This document shows, in pieces, positions 24,805 to 33,059 of a stretch of 64,000 nt of DNA. The first letter of the stretch is position 1. Every line of letters starts with the position of its first letter. The notes under the pieces are model-generated. The model saw only the letters and a program-made list of their open reading frames with translations. It was not told the DNA's origin and did no database searches. This DNA is from JBFWRK01 sp050248955 (GTDB taxonomy: Bacteria > Actinomycetota > Acidimicrobiia > Acidimicrobiales > Ilumatobacteraceae). The position numbers were made by a program, and so were the translations under genes. The DNA lies in assembly GCA_050248955.1 (NCBI GenBank), contig JBFWRK010000003.1, forward strand, positions 124,001-188,000. The letters run 5' to 3'.

Positions 24805-25923
24805 ATGACGAACCGGACGCCGCCCAGGCCGTTGCTCGAGGGGCTGCGCGTCATCGACCTGTCGCTCTGGCAGCCCGGGCACACGGCGACTCAGTTGCTG
24901 GCCGACCTGGGCGCCGACGTCCTCAAGGTCGAACCGCCCGGCGGTGATCGCATGCGTCCGCTCGTCGACCGGTTCTACAACTACAACGGCCGCAAGCGGA
25001 GCACCGTGCTCGACCTCAAGGACGACGCCGGCCGGCAGCGGCTGCTCGGCCTCGCAGCAGACGCTGAAGTCGTGGTGGAGAACTACCGACCTGGTGTTGC
25101 CGCGCGCCTCGGAATCGGCTTCGACGACCTGGTGGCCGTGAACCCGTCGATCGTGATGTGCTCGATCACCGGCTTCGGACAGACCGGACCGCTGGCGGGC
25201 GTACCGGGCCACGATCACAACTTCCAGGCCTTCGCGGGAGGCTTCACCTTCCCCGATGGTGGTCCGCCGGCCCCTGCGGGACACCTGGTCGGCGACCAGG
25301 GCGGTGGGATGGCCGCGGCCTTCGCGATCCTCGCTGCCGTGCTCTGCGCAAGGCGCACGGGTCAGGGCGAGCACATCGACGTCGCGATCACCGACCTCCT
25401 CGCCACCTGGGTGGCGCCGATGGGCTCGATCGACCCGCGCCGCCTCCAGATGACCGGGGGCGGATCGCTCCCTGGAATGGGCGTGTTCCGCACCGCCGAT
25501 GACGAGTACGTCGAGCTCGGCATCTTCAGCGAGGACCACCTCTGGGACCTGATGTGCGACGCACTCGGCCTCGCCGAGCACGTCGGCGTTGACATGGCTG
25601 GGCGAGCAGCCCGCGCCTCAGAGCTCCGCGCTGCGGTCGCGGAACGGATGCAGGGCTGGAAGCGAGACGAGATCGTCGAGTTGCTCACGCGCCGATCCGT
25701 TCCCGTCGCGCCGGTGCTCACTCGTGTGGAGATGCTCGAGCACCCGAACTTCCACGAACGTGGGATCGTCGCGACCGGTCCGGACGGCTATCGGGTCATC
25801 GCCCACCCGATCAGGTACGCCGTGCACCCCGCCCTGCCACCCGGGCGTCCGCCGACGCTCGACGAGCACCCCGACGCTCGGTTCGGCGAGCCCGACGGCG
25901 GCCGAGACGACGGCACGAGCTGA
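24805..25923 (+). CDS. Family III CoA-transferase (CaiB/BaiF type)
   Basis: The 372-residue protein moves CoA between carboxylic acids, or acts as a racemase-type relative. Family motifs are LEGLRVIDLSLWQPG, LADLGADVLKVEPPGGD, KRSTVLDLKDDAGR, VVVENYRPG, ITGFGQTGPLAGVPGHDHNFQAFAG with the catalytic Asp, and RTGQGEHIDVAITD. It lies 45 bp after the DUF35 gene and is probably the last gene of the operon, activating the acid whose CoA ester the aldolase pair uses. Confidence 0.9.
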   Translation: MTNRTPPRPLLEGLRVIDLSLWQPGHTATQLLADLGADVLKVEPPGGDRMRPLVDRFYNYNGRKRSTVLDLKDDAGRQRLLGLAADAEVVVENYRPGVAARLGIGFDDLVAVNPSIVMCSITGFGQTGPLAGVPGHDHNFQAFAGGFTFPDGGPPAPAGHLVGDQGGGMAAAFAILAAVLCARRTGQGEHIDVAITDLLATWVAPMGSIDPRRLQMTGGGSLPGMGVFRTADDEYVELGIFSEDHLWDLMCDALGLAEHVGVDMAGRAARASELRAAVAERMQGWKRDEIVELLTRRSVPVAPVLTRVEMLEHPNFHERGIVATGPDGYRVIAHPIRYAVHPALPPGRPPTLDEHPDARFGEPDGGRDDGTS

Positions 25924-25957
25924 GCGACGCTTGCCTGGTCAGGAAGGGTTGAACGCA

Positions 25958-25973
25958 TGGCAGTCGACTGCCA
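25958..25973. promoter_or_regulatory. Perfect 16-bp palindrome downstream of the CoA-transferase gene
   Basis: TGGCAGTCGACTGCCA is self-complementary over all 16 bases and repeats, with one change, the site upstream of the same operon at about 23054-23069. It is probably a regulator site for the operon or for a neighbouring gene now lost. Confidence 0.5.
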
Positions 25974-26284
25974 GCAATCAACGTGCCATGTCCGTGGCCC
26001 ACCCACGCGGTGGCGATCTGTCACGTAACTCATGGTCCAATCCCGGTCATCATGCCCTTGTGGCGTATGTGCGCTGGGTCAAACGGATTCGCTGACAACA
26101 ATCGTGGGGGTTCTGACACGGAGCCGGGTGTGCTGGTGCGAAGCCGTCGTCGGGCCGACGAGACCCAGCCGCGCCGTTTCTCTGCTCATCCGCGTCACCA
26201 GTCCCGGTCTCTGATCGGGCGAGGTCGCTCGATGTCCGGATGGGAGCGGAGAACCGGTCGGGAGTCGTCGGTGAGCAGAGAACC
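25974..26284. other. Gap with no recognisable gene
   Basis: About 310 bases after the palindrome hold no frame that I can assign. The base composition is less GC-rich than the flanks. It may be the decayed 3' part of the ATPase remnant next to it. Confidence 0.4.
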
Positions 26285-26615
26285 CGGGGATGGTGGGACT
26301 GGGCGGCGCGTCGATAGAGCCGCGACAGCGCTCCCGAATGCCGTACATCGATGAGGTCGGGCAGATCCCGATCGGTTACGGTTACCAGGTAGCTGGCGAA
26401 CCAGCGCGTTCGTTGCGCCGGTGTCGACCGCCGGAGTGCGAGGACGTCGGTTCCGCACTGGCGTCTCCTGGGTTCCGGCGGTGGGCGATCGAGCGCAGCA
26501 GGGTGGACTTGCCGGATCCCCGGGGGCCTTCGAGCAGGATCGCCGGCTCTTCGTCGAGCAGGCCGTCGATGAACGCATCGGCCCACCGTTCAACGTGCTC
26601 GATCGTCGGAATCAC
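26285..26615 (-). pseudogene. Remnant of an AAA-family ATPase (DUF4143-type)
   Basis: The minus strand starts with a good ATPase N-terminus: MIPTIEHVERWADAFIDG then the Walker A loop LLEGPRGSGKSTLL. The frame loses family sense after about 45 codons. In a second frame, at 26300-26400, a piece reads FASYLVTVTDRDLPDLIDVR, resembling the start of the C-terminal DUF4143 region of these ATPases. The intervening ATPase core is missing. I read this as internal deletion plus frameshift of one gene. The link to DUF4143 is from memory of the family and moderately uncertain. Confidence 0.5.
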
Positions 26616-26641
26616 ACAATCACCCTAGGCCAAACCGAGGA

Positions 26642-26733
26642 ATCGTCCCGGCAAAGCTTGCACGATCGTCCCATTGCTCTTTACATGATCGTCCCAACCC
26701 AGCTTCCACGACCGTCCGGAGTCCGGAACGTTG
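26642..26733. repeat. Direct repeats with exact 23-bp period
   Basis: Copies of ATCGTCCC start at 26642, 26665 and 26688, and a variant ACCGTCCG at 26711, each exactly 23 bp apart. Units 1 and 3 also share AGCTT and CACG. The array ends about 45 bp before a small plus-strand gene and directly follows the ATPase remnant start. It could be a cooperative regulator-binding array or an iteron-like element. Confidence 0.7.
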
Positions 26734-26779
26734 TGACACCCTCGAGCGAGGCTCGCAGTCGACAACGAAGGAGGCGGTG

Positions 26780-26992
26780 ATGGTGGTCCACGTGACGTAC
26801 CGGGTGCCGGTCGAGGTCGAACTGGAGATCGAGACCGGCGAGATCATGGACGTGCACATCGTCGATGAGAAGTTGGAGGGGCCGCTCGGCGTCTTCAACT
26901 ACGAACTGGTGCCAATCAATGGCCGACTCAGGGAGCAGGCCCTGAAGCTTGTCGAGGTGGCCGAGTGGCCCGGCTGGACCTTCGGCTACTGA
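26780..26992 (+). CDS. Small hypothetical protein (70 residues)
   Basis: The product begins MVVHVTYRVPVEVELEIETG and ends EWPGWTFGY. It looks like a small alternating beta-strand domain with acidic residues and no cysteines or membrane segment. Codon use has strong GC at third positions, and GGAGG lies 7 bases before the ATG, so it is probably real. I do not recognise the family. It follows the 23-bp repeat array, which may control it. Confidence 0.6.
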   Translation: MVVHVTYRVPVEVELEIETGEIMDVHIVDEKLEGPLGVFNYELVPINGRLREQALKLVEVAEWPGWTFGY

Positions 26993-27153
26993 CCCGTCGG
27001 GCGACCAGTCGCGTCGGCTTGGTCCCGGATGGGTTCTTCTCAGGGCCTTCCTCCAAACGAACAGGGCGAAACTGGATGCACCGAGAAGGACACAAAAGGC
27101 CATGAGGCTCACAGGCACTGCGGCCCGAATCGCCGCAGATTGCAAGACTCCTG

Positions 27154-28242
27154 CTACACGTTGAAGAGGAACTCCGTGACGTCGCCGTCGACGAACTCGT
27201 AGTCCTTGCCCTCGACGCGGATCTTGCCGAGCGCCTTGGCCTTCACCCACGACCCGATCGCGAGCAGCTCGTCCCAGTGGATCACCTCGGCGCGGATGAA
27301 GCCGCGCTGGAAGTCGGAGTGGATGCGGCCGGCACACTCGGGGGCCTTGGCGCCGGCCCGGAAGGTCCACGCCCTGCTCTCCTTCTCGCCGGTCGTGAGG
27401 AACGTGCGCAAGCCCAGCACGTGGTACGCGGAGCGGACCAGGCGTGTCAGCGCGCCCTCACCGAGCCCGAAGCCTTCGAGCATCTCGGCGCGCTCGACGG
27501 GATCGACGATCGTCGCCGCCTCCGCCTCGAGCTGGACGCACATGCCGATGACCTCGACGTTGTCGCCGGCGTCGTTCATCTCCGCGCGAACGCGGGCCTC
27601 GATCTCCGGGATCCGGTCGAGCTCGTTCTCGCCGACGTTCACGACGGCGAGCACGGCGCGATTCGTCAGCAGGAAGTGCGGCGCCAGGAGCTCGCGCACG
27701 TCGGGCTTGAGGCCGGCGCGGTAGATCGGGTGGCCCTCGCTCAGCACGGCGTGCGCCTGGGCGAGCGCGTCGGCCTCGGCGACGAGGCTGCGGTCGAGCT
27801 TCGAGGCCTTCTGCGTGCGGGTGAGCCGCGCCTCGACGGTCTCCAGGTCGGCCAGCGCCAGCTCGATCTCCACCACGCGAAGGTGTTCGAGGGGATCGGG
27901 CGACCCGGTCACGTCGTCGTCCTCGAACGCGCGCAGGACGAAGACGGTCGCGTCGACCTCACGGATGTTGGCGAGGAACTTGTTGCCGAGTCCTTCACCC
28001 TTGCTCGCGCCTTCGACGAGGCCGCCGATGTCGACCACCTGCACGGCCGCGTGCACGACGTTCTTCGACTTGGACATCGCCGCCAGCGCGTCCAGCCGGT
28101 GGTCGGGCACCTTCGACACGCCGATGTTGGGGTCCTTCGTGGCGAAGGGGTACGGCGCGGCCAGCGCGCCACCACCGGTGAGCGCGTTGTAGAGCGAGGA
28201 CTTGCCCGCGTTGGGGAGGCCGACGAGGCCGAAGCGTTCCAT
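27154..28242 (-). CDS. ychF: Redox-regulated ATPase/GTPase YchF
   Basis: YchF is a conserved Obg-family P-loop ATPase that binds ribosomes and affects stress responses. The 362-residue protein has GLVGLPNAGKSSLYNAL at the start, FATKDPNIGVSKVPD, VDIGGLVEGASKGEGLGNKFLANIR, and the TGS-type C-terminus RAGAKAPECAGRIHSDFQRGFIRAEV ending VTEFLFNV. All family features are present. It is divergent from the amidase gene. Confidence 0.96.
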   Translation of the reverse strand: MERFGLVGLPNAGKSSLYNALTGGGALAAPYPFATKDPNIGVSKVPDHRLDALAAMSKSKNVVHAAVQVVDIGGLVEGASKGEGLGNKFLANIREVDATVFVLRAFEDDDVTGSPDPLEHLRVVEIELALADLETVEARLTRTQKASKLDRSLVAEADALAQAHAVLSEGHPIYRAGLKPDVRELLAPHFLLTNRAVLAVVNVGENELDRIPEIEARVRAEMNDAGDNVEVIGMCVQLEAEAATIVDPVERAEMLEGFGLGEGALTRLVRSAYHVLGLRTFLTTGEKESRAWTFRAGAKAPECAGRIHSDFQRGFIRAEVIHWDELLAIGSWVKAKALGKIRVEGKDYEFVDGDVTEFLFNV

Positions 28243-28415
28243 ACCGAAGGAGCGAGGCTACCGGGCTGCCGTGGCCGAGCCCGGCTGGCACGACCGATGC
28301 GCTCGCGTCTCGTGGGTCGTTGGACGGATCTTCACATGGAACCCCGAACACGCTCCGTGTCGACCATCTACAGTCGCCCACTCACGGTGCTGGAGCAGTG
28401 AGGGGCTTTGAGGAG

Positions 28416-29174
28416 ATGTTGACGATCGTCACGCGCGATGAGGGCGGGCTCGTTGCAGCGCGGAGCAATGCACCGGTCCTGGACATTCGAACACTGATCG
28501 GGCTCGCGTTGCACCACAGCGGCTCGGCCGCCGACTTCAGCACCTCGGCCGGCAACCCGAAGGCGTACGTGCAGAATCTGCAGCGGTACTCGATGCAGGA
28601 GAAGGGGCTCTCCGACATCGCCTACAACTACGTCGTCATCGCCGACGGCGTCGTGTTGGAGGGGCGTGGCCTGCGCCACCGCAGCGGTGCCAACGGCACG
28701 GCGGACGGCAACGTCAAGTACGCCGCCGTCCTGTTCCCCGGCGACTACCGCACGGGCAAGAACACGCTGACGTCGGCGCAGATCACCTCGTTCCGACGGC
28801 TCCGCCAGTTCATCCTCGGCGTCGCCACGCAGGCGAAGGACCTCAAGCCGCACGGGTTCTTCAAACCGACCGAGTGCCCCGGGCAGAACATCATCTCGTC
28901 GATCCCGGCGCTGTCACAGCTGCCGTCGAGCCCTGGTCTGCCGCCACCGCGCCCGGCGCTGCGGCGCGGCTCGACCGGCGCGTCGGTTCGATGCCTGCAG
29001 CGGACGCTGAACAACTGGGGCGGCGCGTCGCTGGCGGTCGACGGCGTGTTCGGGCCCGTCACCGAGGCCGCGGTGCTCCGCTACCAGAAGGCGCACGGCC
29101 TCGTGCAGGACGGTGTCGTCGGCAACCAGACGTGGCGGTCGCTCGAGCGCTACGGCGGCTGCGAGGCGGACTGA
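28416..29174 (+). CDS. N-acetylmuramoyl-L-alanine amidase-like protein with PG-binding domain
   Basis: The 252-residue protein has an amidase_2/PGRP-like domain (about residues 20-165), with zinc-ligand candidates in IGLALHHSGSAADF and in LKPHGFFKPTECPG. After a proline linker (SPGLPPPRPAL) it has a peptidoglycan-binding-1 domain: LRRGSTGASVRCLQRTLN, LAVDGVFGPVTEAAVLRYQ and LVQDGVVGNQTWRSL. No signal peptide is visible, so it may be cytoplasmic, phage-derived or exported another way. The ATG at 28416 is directly preceded by GAGGAG; a GTG at 28398 is an alternative. Confidence 0.82.
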   Translation: MLTIVTRDEGGLVAARSNAPVLDIRTLIGLALHHSGSAADFSTSAGNPKAYVQNLQRYSMQEKGLSDIAYNYVVIADGVVLEGRGLRHRSGANGTADGNVKYAAVLFPGDYRTGKNTLTSAQITSFRRLRQFILGVATQAKDLKPHGFFKPTECPGQNIISSIPALSQLPSSPGLPPPRPALRRGSTGASVRCLQRTLNNWGGASLAVDGVFGPVTEAAVLRYQKAHGLVQDGVVGNQTWRSLERYGGCEAD

Positions 29175-29204
29175 CCCGCGCGCCGCGGCCGATACCCTCG
29201 TGAG

Positions 29205-30227
29205 ATGACTCCCGTCCAAGCGATGGAGCGCGTGATCCATTGCCTCGACCGCGTGCACGAGAACGGGTTCAAGACGAAGGCGTTCGTACGTGCCCTCGAC
29301 GTCATCCGGTCGCTCCCACCCGACGAGGTCGAAGCACGGTCCCGCGCCGGCACGCTGACGCAGCTCAACGGCATCGGCGACGCATCCGCGAGAGTCGTGC
29401 GGGAGGCACTCGACGGGAAGGACGGGTACCTGACGAAGATCGAGAACGAGACGCAGGTCCCGCTCACACCCGGGGGCGCGGTCTACCGCGAAGCCCTGCG
29501 TGGCGACTGTCATCTCCACTCGACCTGGAGCGACGGCGGCGCCCCGATCGAAGCGATGGCCCGCGCTGCGATGGACATCGGCCACGACTACATCGTGCTC
29601 ACCGACCACTCGCCTCGGCTCACGATCGCTCACGGTCTCAACCGGGAGCGCCTCGAAGCACAGCTCGTCGAGATCGATCGGTTGAACGAGGAGCTCGGGC
29701 TGTTCCGCATCCTGCGCGGGATGGAGGTCGACATCCTCGAAGACGGTGCCCTCGACCTCGATGACGACCTGCTGGAGCGGCTCGACGTGGTCGTGGCGAG
29801 CGTCCATTCGAAGCTGGCGATGGAACGGCCGAAGATGACCGAGCGGATGGTGAAGGCCGCCGCCAGCCCCCACGTCGACATCCTCGGGCACTGCACCGGG
29901 CGATTGATCGGCAAGCGGAAGCAGTCGACGTTCGATGCCGAGTACGTCTTCGCCGCGTGTGCCCAGTTCGGCACGGCGGTCGAGATCAACTGCCGCCCCG
30001 AGCGGCTCGATCCGCCCGAGGAGCTGCTCGACCTCGCGATCACGACCGGCTGCTGGATCTCGATCGACTCGGACGCGCACGCCACGGGGCAGCTCGAGTT
30101 CTTGCCGCACGGGTGCAACCGGGCAGCCGAGGCCGCCGTACCGCTCGACAGGGTGATCAACACGATGGGACTCGACGACCTGCTGGCCTGGGCTGGGGAC
30201 CCGACCGGACGAGCCGGTAGCATCTGA
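29205..30227 (+). CDS. PHP-domain phosphoesterase with N-terminal helix-hairpin-helix
   Basis: The 340-residue protein has an N-terminal helical and HhH segment (LTQLNGIGDASARVV), then a full PHP metal site: GDCHLHSTWSDGG, VLTDHSPRL, GMEVDILEDG, VVASVHSKL, ILGHCTGRL, EINCRPERLD and ISIDSDAHAT. It resembles the C-terminal half of PolX without the polymerase core. It could act as a nuclease or phosphatase in DNA repair. It ends 5 bp before the bL37-like gene. Confidence 0.85.
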   Translation: MTPVQAMERVIHCLDRVHENGFKTKAFVRALDVIRSLPPDEVEARSRAGTLTQLNGIGDASARVVREALDGKDGYLTKIENETQVPLTPGGAVYREALRGDCHLHSTWSDGGAPIEAMARAAMDIGHDYIVLTDHSPRLTIAHGLNRERLEAQLVEIDRLNEELGLFRILRGMEVDILEDGALDLDDDLLERLDVVVASVHSKLAMERPKMTERMVKAAASPHVDILGHCTGRLIGKRKQSTFDAEYVFAACAQFGTAVEINCRPERLDPPEELLDLAITTGCWISIDSDAHATGQLEFLPHGCNRAAEAAVPLDRVINTMGLDDLLAWAGDPTGRAGSI

Positions 30228-30232
30228 CGCCT

Positions 30233-30316
30233 ATGTCGAAGAAGACGAAGAAGAAGAAGGCCAAGCTCCGTCGTTCGAAGGCGAACCACGGCAAGCGTCC
30301 GAACATGGGTCGCTGA
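30233..30316 (+). CDS. bL37-like ribosomal peptide (27 residues)
   Basis: The peptide starts MSKKTKKKKAKLRRSK and ends ANHGKRPNMGR. The ANHGKRPN ending and the basic N-terminus match bL37, the small actinobacterial 50S protein found in mycobacterial ribosome structures. The ATG lies 5 bases after the PHP gene stop, and the prolyl oligopeptidase gene begins 8 bases after its own stop. The extra C-terminal MGR is unusual compared with the family members I recall. Confidence 0.8.
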   Translation: MSKKTKKKKAKLRRSKANHGKRPNMGR

Positions 30317-30324
30317 CCCCGTTC

Positions 30325-32403
30325 GTGCTGCCAGCGCCGCACGCCCGACGCGACGACCTCGTCGAGGTCGTGCACGGCACGCCGATCGCTGATCCCTACC
30401 GTTGGTTGGAGTTCGGCGATACGCCCGACGTGCAACGTTGGGTGGCGGCACAGAACGAACGAACCCGCCAGGCGCTCGATGCCCGCCCCGACCGGGGCAC
30501 GTGGCACGAGCGCCTCGTCGCGCTCATGCAGCTTCCCGTGATCGCCGGGATGCAGGTGCGCGGGTCCCGGCTCTTCGCGTGGGAGCGTCCAGCAGGCGCA
30601 GAGCAGTTCGGCCTCGCGCTCGCATCGGCGGACGATCCACGAGCCCCGAGCCGGACGTTGCTCGACCCTGCCACATGGGCCGCCGACGCCGCAGCAGCGA
30701 TCGACTGGTTCGAGGCATCGCACGACGGCTCGCTCGTCGCGTTCGGTCGCAGCGAAGGCGGCACCGAGGATTCCGAGCTGCGCGTGCTCGACGTCCTCAG
30801 CGGCGAGCTGCTCGACGACCGCATCCCGCACGCGCGCGCCGCATCGATCGCATGGCTCCCCGACGGGTCGGGGTTCCGCTACACGCGGTATCCGGAGGAC
30901 TCCGAGTACGACCGGAAGGTCTACTTCCACCGGCTCGGCGACGATCCAGCGGACGACCAGCTCGTCTGGGACGCGTTGCCGACACCGGAGACGTGGCCGG
31001 ACGTGGTCGCCTCGCGCGACGGCCGCCACGTGCTCGTCCACGCCATGGTCGGTTGGGGGCACGTCGAGGTCCACCTGCTCGATGTCGTCGCCGGCACGTG
31101 GCAGACGCTGATCGAGGGAGTCGAGGCGGTTTCGGAGTTCCGGTTCGGTGGCGACGGGCTGGTCGGCACGACAACGCTCGACGCGCCGCGAGGGCGAATC
31201 GTGACGGTCGGCCGCGACGACCCGGCAGCTGAGCACTGGCGCACCGTCGTCGCCGAGGGCGACGCGGTGCGAGGACTCTTCGTGGTCCGCGGCGACGAGG
31301 TCGTCTCGGTCGCGACGGAGCGAGCGATCGACCGGATCGAGCGGCACGCGCTGGCGGACGGCTCGTTCCGCGGCACCATCGACGCCCTCGGGGCCATCGC
31401 CGTCGTCGCGCTCGATGCCGACGACCGGAGCGGCACCGGCACTGCTCCACCCGACGGCCCCGCGGTCGACACCAACGGCACGCCGCTGTTCATCGCGGCG
31501 ACCGGCTTCACGTCGCCCACCGCGCTGTGGCGTTGGACGGAGCACGAGGGCCTCCGCCCGTGGGGCGCCGATCCTGCTGCCGGGGCGCCCGAGCTGACCG
31601 TACGGCAGGAGCGCTACCGGTCACTCGACGGTACGGAGATCGGCATCTTCCTGATCCACGCCGCTGATGTCGCGCTGGGTCCGGAGACGCCGGCGATCCT
31701 GAACGGCTACGGCGGCTTCGCGATCGCCGAGACACCGAACTGGTCGCCGCAGATCGCCGCATGGTGCGAAGCCGGCGGACTCTTCGCGATCGCCGGGCTC
31801 CGCGGCGGCTACGAAGAAGGCGAGCGGTGGCACCACGCCGGCCGCCGCGAGTACAAGCAGAACGTCTTCGACGACTTCCACGCTGCTGGGGACTGGCTGG
31901 TCGCCGAAGGACTGACGAGCCGGGACCGGCTGGGGATCTTCGGCGGTTCGAACGGCGGGCTGCTCGTCGGCGCCGCGCTCACCCAGCGGCCGGAATCGCA
32001 CCGGGCGGTCTGGTGCGCCGTCCCGCTCCTGGACATGATCCGCTACCCGCGCTTCCTGATCGCGCGGCTGTGGACGGACGAGTACGGCGACCCCGACATC
32101 GCCGAGGAGTTCGCTTGGCTCGCCGCGTACTCGCCCTATCACCACGTGGTCGAGGGCACGCGCTATCCAGCGGTGCTGCTGACGACGGCGGAGGGGGACA
32201 CTCGCGTCGACCCCCTTCACGCCCGCAAGATGGCAGCGCTCCTGCAGCACGCTGGAGCGGGTCAGGACGAGCGGCCGATCCTCCTCCATCAGGAGGGTCG
32301 TGCCGGTCACGGCGTCGGCAAGCCGGTGAGCAAGCGGGCGGACGAGCAGGCCGACGCGCTCGCCTTCTTCGCCTGGCAGCTCGGGATGCCGAATCGGCCA
32401 TGA
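30325..32403 (+). CDS. Prolyl oligopeptidase (family S9A)
   Basis: This 692-residue serine peptidase cleaves after proline in short peptides. It has an N-terminal beta-propeller (YRWLEFGDTPDVQRWVAAQN, RYTRYPEDSEYDRKVYFHRLG) and a C-terminal alpha/beta hydrolase domain. Typical motifs are YGGFAIAETPNWSP, GLRGGYEEGERWHHAG, the serine nucleophile in IFGGSNGGLLVG, TAEGDTRVDPLHARKM with the acid, and the histidine in GRAGHGVGKP. No signal peptide is seen. The start is GTG at 30325. It overlaps the VOC gene by ATGA. Confidence 0.93.
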   Translation: MLPAPHARRDDLVEVVHGTPIADPYRWLEFGDTPDVQRWVAAQNERTRQALDARPDRGTWHERLVALMQLPVIAGMQVRGSRLFAWERPAGAEQFGLALASADDPRAPSRTLLDPATWAADAAAAIDWFEASHDGSLVAFGRSEGGTEDSELRVLDVLSGELLDDRIPHARAASIAWLPDGSGFRYTRYPEDSEYDRKVYFHRLGDDPADDQLVWDALPTPETWPDVVASRDGRHVLVHAMVGWGHVEVHLLDVVAGTWQTLIEGVEAVSEFRFGGDGLVGTTTLDAPRGRIVTVGRDDPAAEHWRTVVAEGDAVRGLFVVRGDEVVSVATERAIDRIERHALADGSFRGTIDALGAIAVVALDADDRSGTGTAPPDGPAVDTNGTPLFIAATGFTSPTALWRWTEHEGLRPWGADPAAGAPELTVRQERYRSLDGTEIGIFLIHAADVALGPETPAILNGYGGFAIAETPNWSPQIAAWCEAGGLFAIAGLRGGYEEGERWHHAGRREYKQNVFDDFHAAGDWLVAEGLTSRDRLGIFGGSNGGLLVGAALTQRPESHRAVWCAVPLLDMIRYPRFLIARLWTDEYGDPDIAEEFAWLAAYSPYHHVVEGTRYPAVLLTTAEGDTRVDPLHARKMAALLQHAGAGQDERPILLHQEGRAGHGVGKPVSKRADEQADALAFFAWQLGMPNRP

Positions 32404-33011
32404 CATCGATCGTCGAGCTCGAGCTGTCGTCCGAACCCGCAGCGTGGCGTCGCATCGGCTTGGAGGTCGTCGACGACCGCTCACAGGTCGGTCTCGTCGG
32501 CTTGCGGTTCACCGGTGGCTCGAGCGGGATCAGCGGCTGGACCTTGTCCGGTGACGCCGATGACGCGCTGACGATCGACGGACTGCCGACGCGGATCGTG
32601 GCGCCGTCCGTCGCGGTCCCGCCGCCCCCCGTGCACCCGCTCGGGGCCACGCGGATCGACCACATCGTCGTCACCACCTCGTCGCTCGAGCGCACCTGCG
32701 ACGCGATCGAGTCCGCGACCGGCGAACCACTGAAGCGGGTGCGGGATGCGGGACCCGGCATCCGCCAAGGGTTCCATCGGTTCGGCGAGGTGATCGTCGA
32801 GGTGGTCGAGCGCGCCGACCTGCCGGCTGGCACGGGCGCAGCGTTCTGGGGCCTCGTCCTCGTCGTGGAGGGTGACCTGTTCGACGCGTGCGCGCGACTC
32901 GGCCCGGAGCTGGTCGGACTGCCGAAGGAGGCCGTGCAGCGCGGCCGGTTCATCGCGACGGTCCGGAACGAGCTGGGGCTCGGCCTGCCGGTGGCGTTGA
33001 TGACGCCGTAG
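32400..33011 (+). CDS. VOC (glyoxalase-like) domain protein
   Basis: The 203-residue protein has a C-terminal vicinal oxygen chelate domain: GATRIDHIVVTTSSLERTCD, GFHRFGEVIVEVVE and FWGLVLVVEGDLFDACARLG. The first 80 residues are a poorly defined extra half. The single conserved histidine in DHIV and the later glutamate could bind metal. Its start overlaps the stop of the peptidase gene, so the two are coupled. The function is unknown. Confidence 0.7.
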   Translation: MTSIVELELSSEPAAWRRIGLEVVDDRSQVGLVGLRFTGGSSGISGWTLSGDADDALTIDGLPTRIVAPSVAVPPPPVHPLGATRIDHIVVTTSSLERTCDAIESATGEPLKRVRDAGPGIRQGFHRFGEVIVEVVERADLPAGTGAAFWGLVLVVEGDLFDACARLGPELVGLPKEAVQRGRFIATVRNELGLGLPVALMTP

Positions 33012-33059
33012 CCGGGGAATTGCCTCGTCGCTCGTGATCGCGGCGAGCAGACTCGCCCG

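Noticed and set aside
27000..27153. Minus-strand frame with a hydrophobic stretch (MAFCVLLGASSFALFVW) next to ychF
   Set aside because: It continues through the better supported 70-residue gene on the plus strand and has no ribosome site.
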